From: Harmonia axyridis
Lineage: Eukaryota > Arthropoda > Insecta > Coleoptera > Coccinellidae
Assembly (NCBI RefSeq): GCF_914767665.1
Contig: NC_059503.1
Location: forward strand, 32,240,001-32,304,000
Reading direction: 5' to 3'
Length of the DNA stretch: 64,000 nt
Shown: positions 59,200 through 64,000 of the stretch, piece after piece
Position numbering within the stretch: the first letter of the stretch is position 1
Layout: the number at the start of each line of letters is the position of its first letter
Position numbers and translations under genes: made by a program
The notes under the pieces: model-generated
What the model was told of the DNA's origin: nothing
The model's database searches: none
The model's input: only the letters and a program-made list of their open reading frames with translations

Positions 59200-60360
59200 G
59201 GTATACAAACAATGTTAATTATCTACTGAGAAATTTTTTTTTCAAAAGAAAACTACAACAAAGTACATCGAGCTGAGCCACTAATGAAAAGGAATAATAT
59301 AACAATTACAGACATTTCACTTTCCTGGGCCCATAGGAAAGACTTACACACTGGAGGAAAGGCCACGGCAAATGAATTATATGACGGCAAGGATCAGTGG
59401 TACTCCGCCTGTAGCTCGGACACTTGACACTTCCCGCACGACACGCTGAGATTCTCAGTTACAGCACCCGCTAAACAGTCCGACGACAGTTTCCCGATTC
59501 CAATATCAATCAACCGCAAGTAAACGATAACAAAAACATAACAAAACAAACCAGCATAAATCTCTCAAAATGCAAAAACAACCCAAATAAAAGATCAAAA
59601 AATAAAACAAAAACTAGCCGGGTGCTAAATAAATTTTATCATTATTATTAAACTATTCAATACCTCTGAACTGAAATGACTTCGAAATTCACTTCAATAA
59701 ACAATTTAAGGTAGAATTATGAGAGCAACGATAAACACGTCTTTTCACAGCATATCACATACGTCTAAAAGAACTCTCACAGATTTGTTGTTTCATGAAA
59801 AGTTAAATGCATGATATCATTCATTAGAACATGTTCGTTCAAGCATAACAGAACTATATCATTTATTTTAGTTAAAAAATGATTAAATTTACTTACCATA
59901 TATACAAAACTATTGAATGTTTTATAGAGTATAATTGAAGTTTACTCTTTTACATCGCTCAGACGGCGATCAAGTTCGAAAAAAAAATCACTAGGGAATA
60001 TTAGAGCCCAAGAGCCTCTGAATAAGATTTTTCAGATGAATTTTCTCAATTACAAAATTTTCCCAACAAGAATTTCCTCAAATCCTCTTTGGAAGTTGAT
60101 TGTCTATATCTGGATACATGCATCCATACGTCGTGGTAATTCCTTAATACTACTGTCGTTGAAACAATTTCAATATATTCAATAAAAATGTAGAAACAGA
60201 AAAGCCTCATTTAAATAGATTTCTATCGAGTGAAAACCTTGTTTCCTATATTAGCATGTCATTGAAAACCTATATTTGTTCACAAATATTTGAAGATGAA
60301 ATAAAAATATTGCGATCAACTATTTATTATCATGGTTCCCTTATTACATGCGCCAATAAC
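59200..60360. other. LINE 5' flank and intergenic, no gene seen
   Basis: The part to about 59.6 kb is less AT-rich and may be the 5' UTR of the CR1-type LINE. The rest is AT-rich with no supported gene. Confidence 0.4.
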
Positions 60361-60364
60361 ACTA

Positions 60365-62249
60365 TCAAATCTGTCCAGAAATCTTCTTAGCTTCTTCTTC
60401 TGCAACACTCAGTACTTTTTTAACTTCTAGGTTTGGAGTGTCTATCATGGTATTTGGAATGCTATTATCTGAAAAATAAAAAGTTAAAATCGCTAACTTG
60501 TAGAGTTAGCTACATCTCTGATGAGGTGTGAACAGTACTTTGGGGGCTAATGATTATCTCGCTGTAAAATAAAATCATAACTAACCTTTTTTTAAATTTA
60601 CATATTGACTTGCAAATTTTAATAGTGACATTGCACTTCGATTCAACCAAATGAACAAATGGACATAAAAATAACAAAAATCAACAAAATATTTATTGAA
60701 TAGAAACATGTTACATGATAATCACAAATGTCACAATTTCTTTAACGTTGCACTCTTATTTACGTTATAAAATATATGAATTAGGCTTACAGATTAATGA
60801 CAATGTCCCTAAATAGAACTAAACTGATTCAGACCAATGATGAAAAATAGTGAACAATTTCATCTTCAAACTATTTATTCGTAAAAGGCAACTCACTTAT
60901 TTCTTACTTTTCAGTTTATCTGCCTGTTCATCAAATTCTTTCTCAGAAATATTCAGCATAAGACCATTTCCATTTAAATAGACCTTGTTTTGAGAGGATG
61001 CAATCTGAAAAGACAAAAAAAAAAGAATATAACATATAAATTTTATCATAATTTATGAGAATATTTAGCTTCAAAGATAAAAGAAAACAAAGAATAAGGA
61101 CAAACAGGACTCACTGTTCTTGAAATATTTTGTGCAGCTCTAATTTTTCTCAGCTTTAGATAACCCGGGTTCCTGCCTATGGCTTCTCCTAAGTTCTAGG
61201 AATTAAAGAAAATTTCGGAATAAATTAATGAAAAAAAATTACATCCAAAACAAATTATCTATAGAATCAAAATAAAACAGAAAAATACTGCAATAAAAGG
61301 ATATCATTTTGGCAGCTTCTGCTTCTCCCTCGGCTTGAACAATTTTTTGTTGTCTTTCCTGCTTGGCCTTCTCTACAATAAATGCTGCTCTTTGGGCCTC
61401 TTGCTGAGCTACCTGTTTGGCTTCAACAGCTGCTGTATATTCTTTACCAAAAGAGAGTTCAGTGATGGAAACATCATCAAGAATGAGATTGAAATCTTGC
61501 GCTCTTTCTACAAGTTCTCTTCTAACTAATAAAGAAACCTGCCAATGAAAAAAAGCTATGATTTCAATATAAACCAGATTTATGAAAATTAACCTGTTGA
61601 CGTTGGGTTATAAGTTGGGCAGCATTGAACTTGGCAACTACAGATTTCAACACTTCATTACAGATCGAGGGTAGTACTTTTTCATCATAATCTAAGCCAA
61701 GATTGCGATAAACAGTAGGTAATTTAGAAGCGTCTGGCCTAGACAGTACTCTCAATGAAATATTGACCATTTGCAAGTCCTTTGAACCAGTAGGGGAAGA
61801 AATTTTCCTGGGCCTAGATCTGTAGAATGGAATCAAAAATCAAGTAATGATGTATAATATACGACATACAATGAAAAGAATACACTTCTTTGAAGAAGCC
61901 CCAAATTTGATATTACATCACCTTATATCATAGATGATTGGATATTCAAACCATGGTATTCTAAAATGCAATCCTTCAGTGTAAATTTCTTTTTGAATTC
62001 CTCCTATCCTATTGAATATTATGGCACGATGACCACCCTCAACTGTAAATAAAGTAGAAATTTAAGGCATATTCATTGACTAAAATAAAAAACCAGGCGG
62101 TTTCGAGGATAGTAACCTGTGTACATAGCCTGTGAAATTCCATAAACTGCGGCTCCACCAACTGCTAATAATTTTATACCAAGCCCTAAACCAGGAGGTC
62201 CCCCTTTTCCTAATTTATTGGCAAAATCATTTAATTTGCTTTGGGCCAT
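60365..62249 (-). CDS. Phb2: Prohibitin-2, with alternative C-terminus
   Basis: Six exons give 299 residues, the usual prohibitin-2 length: 62249-62117, 62042-61922, 61819-61594, 61538-61305, 61192-61115 and 61004-60897 (TAA). With prohibitin-1 it forms ring complexes in the mitochondrial inner membrane. The start MAQSKLNDFANKLGKGGPPG leads into a hydrophobic segment (LGIKLLAVGGAAVYGI), then the SPFH domain with RPRKISSPTGSKDLQMVNIS, a coiled coil (QVAQQEAQRAAFIVEKAKQE) and GRNPGYLKLRKIRAAQNIS. Intron 4 looks AT-AC (U12 type). Exon 6 can alternatively splice from 60908 (A|GTAAGA, overlapping the last codons) to 60468-60365, replacing the last three residues with 34 others ending KKISGQI (330 aa). 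AATAAA follows both stops (minus strand at 60879-60874 and 60328-60323). DRE-like TATCGATA lies about 155 bp upstream of the ATG. Confidence 0.96.
61193..61304 (-). other. U12-type AT-AC intron in prohibitin-2
   Basis: The exon before it ends ...GCCAAAATG and the intron begins ATATCCTTTT, the U12 5' splice consensus. It ends TCCTAGAAC, with TTCTTTAAT about ten bases upstream of the end as branch-site candidate. The 112-nt intron joins codons for EAAKM and LGEAIGRN, exactly the conserved prohibitin wording. No GT-AG pair restores that protein. Confidence 0.88.
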
Positions 62250-62402
62250 CTTCTAATTTAACTTTTAAAGGAATTAAGAAATCGGAAAATCGTGGTCTGA
62301 CCGAACGGGAAATCATAGAATAATTTAGGTCTCCCACAGAGTACTCCAAAGGTCATCTAATCAGAATCAGATATAGGGGTGCGCGATGCCGCGATATATA
62401 AA

Positions 62403-62410
62403 TATCGATA
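62403..62410. promoter_or_regulatory. DRE (DREF-binding) box
   Basis: TATCGATA is a perfect match to the insect DRE core. A second ATCGATGA-type partial match lies about 25 bp further on. It is between the prohibitin-2 start (62249, minus) and a possible plus-strand exon at 62471, so it could serve a two-way promoter. The role is inferred from the motif and its position. Confidence 0.6.
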
Positions 62411-62470
62411 TTTTCAGAGTAGATTATCGATGATGCGCATCAGAGCCGCTGTTTTCTTTATCTTGTGACT

Positions 62471-62552
62471 ATGAAGATCTCAGAGTTCAAGCAGTCAAGC
62501 ACAGAGGAAACAAATTTTCTAGTTTCAAGAATCTTCCAATCATTCTCTCAGG
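62471..62552 (+). CDS. Possible divergent first coding exon
   Basis: ATG at 62471 opens 27 codons (MKISEFKQSSTEETN, then FLVSRIFQSFSQ) ending at a donor CAGG|GTAAAT in phase 1. It lies about 60 bp from the DRE box, in a plausible place for a gene divergent from prohibitin-2. The nearest good acceptor (ATTCTAG at about 62755) gives only five more codons before a stop, so the continuation is unresolved. The family is not recognised. Confidence 0.25.
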
Positions 62553-62569
62553 GTAAATAATTAAAATCG

Positions 62570-63220
62570 GCTCTTTCCCTGAAAAATAAATGAGACAGAA
62601 TAATAAAACTTTCAGAGAAAATAATAAACATAGTTTTAAAGGAGTGTCATAGGGGCCTAGGATAGTCAGGATAAAGATATATTATGGTTACTTGGGCTCT
62701 TTCCATTGCCTACTTAGAACAATAATCTATCTACATGTATATTATATATTCTAGGAATACCTATAGACTAGACGTTCAAGGCCTACTTCGATGTCAATAA
62801 TTCCTGAATGGAGGTTGATTCGAGAAGCATTCTCGTTTTACCTTCTCAGGCTTCTTAAAGACGGCAGGCGAATATGTACTTGCTTACTTACTGAAACCAA
62901 TCATAAAAACAAGTCACAAATAATACTACAAATAGATCATTACTACAATTACTACACCATCAATAAAATGTTTAAAAAAAAATAACATTAAAATAATAGT
63001 CATTCTGAATCCTAACGCAAATGTTCATTTCGATCGAATGTGCAGTTTTGAAATGAACAGGACATAGCCTTCTGAATCAATCGTAGTTTTAGAAGTCTAT
63101 GAACAGGAAATAGTTATTTTCCTAATAAGTGTGGAAAGTGATACTTTTCCGCAAGAAACTGCAGTTGACCGAACAACGCGAAACGGAGTTCGGCCAAGCT
63201 GTCGAGTGCAGAAAATGCAC
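62570..63220. other. Non-coding or intronic, no gene recognised
   Basis: The sequence is AT-rich with short open frames only. It may be intron of the possible divergent gene. Confidence 0.3.
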
Positions 63221-63298
63221 TTTATTTACGCTAGTAGGAAAAATATTGTTCCTAACTCATGAGTTAGGAACAATATTTTTCCTACTAGCGTAAATAAA
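63221..63298. repeat. Perfect 78-bp palindrome without a loop
   Basis: Bases 63221-63259 are the exact reverse complement of 63260-63298; the centre is ACTCA|TGAGT. There are no mismatches or spacer. Nearby are weaker inverted repeats (TGCGTGCGGAAA near 63490 and its inverse). Confidence 0.95.
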
Positions 63299-63607
63299 TG
63301 AAACACTTTCACGGATAGTTGTCGTTTTTGATTCCGACCATAGAGATATGAATGAATTTCCTTGTCTATGATTCCGACTGACGTTATATGACGTTATATT
63401 TTTGTGCACTCAGTCGCATAGAGAAACGTTTGAATTTTATGTTTGGCGCATAGAGTTAGAGACATGCCAAAATCCGACTCTAATATTTGCGTGCGGAAAA
63501 ACCCTTGCTTTTCTCTTTCCGCACGCATATGCGTGTGGAAAGTGAATAGCGGAGCTTTTTTCCGCACGAATTTGAAAAGTACTACTTTCCAAACGTCAAT
63601 GCGTGTT

Positions 63608-63648
63608 GAAAGTAGTACCACAGACTAGTAATCTGTGGTAGTACTTTC
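63608..63648. repeat. Short inverted repeat, 17-bp arms
   Basis: GAAAGTAGTACCACAGA and its near-inverse (one mismatch) are separated by CTAGTAA. Similar GTAGTAC and GAAAGT pieces recur around 63580-63650. Confidence 0.8.
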
Positions 63649-64000
63649 GAAACTCTAGTAGGAAAACAAAATTTCGAAAGACTATATTTACGAAAGCCAT
63701 AGTTGGATTTTGCCCATTAACGTTAACGAACTCAAGTGCATTCGAGATCACATCCTACCATGAAAATTCCAAGTTTCTAGGACTCCCCGTTCGAGCGTTA
63801 TAGTATTTATGTTTGGAAATTCCTTGAATTTGACCACGAATTCTTCATCATCAAATCAAACCTTATTCCTGGCTGAAAATTCGAAAATTACAGACATTGT
63901 GGCGAAATTATGAAGAGATCTGTGTGTGAACGAGAGCCCTAAAACAGGATTTCAAATCATTGCAGGCAATTTCATAGGAATATACATGTATTCATAATGA

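Overview
This window is AT-rich, intron-rich nuclear DNA from an animal, almost certainly a holometabolous insect; a beetle is my guess and is not proven. The genes carry short GT–AG introns. One gene encodes an epsilon-like glutathione S-transferase, a class known from insects. Most of the remaining DNA is a dense, nested set of insect-type transposons: P-like, hAT, Tc1/mariner, pogo, Harbinger, and LINEs of the R1/LOA and CR1 types. No prokaryotic signals are present. The ORFs over most of the window are short AT-rich accidents.

Layout. (1) 1–9.5 kb: the last two coding exons of an unidentified plus-strand gene (712–1263 and 8353–8428). Its final intron holds a perfect 116-bp palindrome, a Harbinger transposase relic and a 5.6-kb P-like transposon with a recognisable but incomplete transposase. 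(2) 11–15.5 kb: TA-flanked fold-back and MITE-like elements, one carrying about eleven copies of a GTTCTCGACCAC-type motif, plus a possible minus-strand terminal exon with a membrane helix. (3) 15.6–24.5 kb: a nearly complete minus-strand kinesin of the KIF17/OSM-3 type in 13 identifiable exons, with transposon insertions in its introns. (4) 24.5–39 kb: a repeat graveyard with LINE fragments, CAGGGTG-ended elements and a broken mariner. (5) 39.7–41.9 kb: a complete three-exon glutathione S-transferase on the plus strand. (6) 42–50 kb: more TA-flanked elements, a pogo derivative, a hAT transposase fragment and LINE fragments. (7) 50–59.2 kb: an old minus-strand CR1-type LINE broken by a hAT element (itself holding a mariner) and by a second P-like element (itself holding a hAT MITE). 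(8) 60.3–62.3 kb: a complete prohibitin-2 gene on the minus strand, with an apparent U12-type AT–AC intron, two alternative C-termini and a DRE-like promoter box. (9) 62.4–64 kb: a possible divergent first exon and a perfect 78-bp palindrome.

The host genes look unrelated to one another: ciliary transport, detoxification and mitochondrial scaffold. They do not form a pathway. The most noteworthy items are the two P-like elements with shared termini and apparent 7-bp target duplications, the AT–AC intron and stop-overlapping alternative donor in prohibitin-2, the motif-array element, and the long loop-free palindromes. All coordinates and splice sites were read by eye. No database search or alignment was run.
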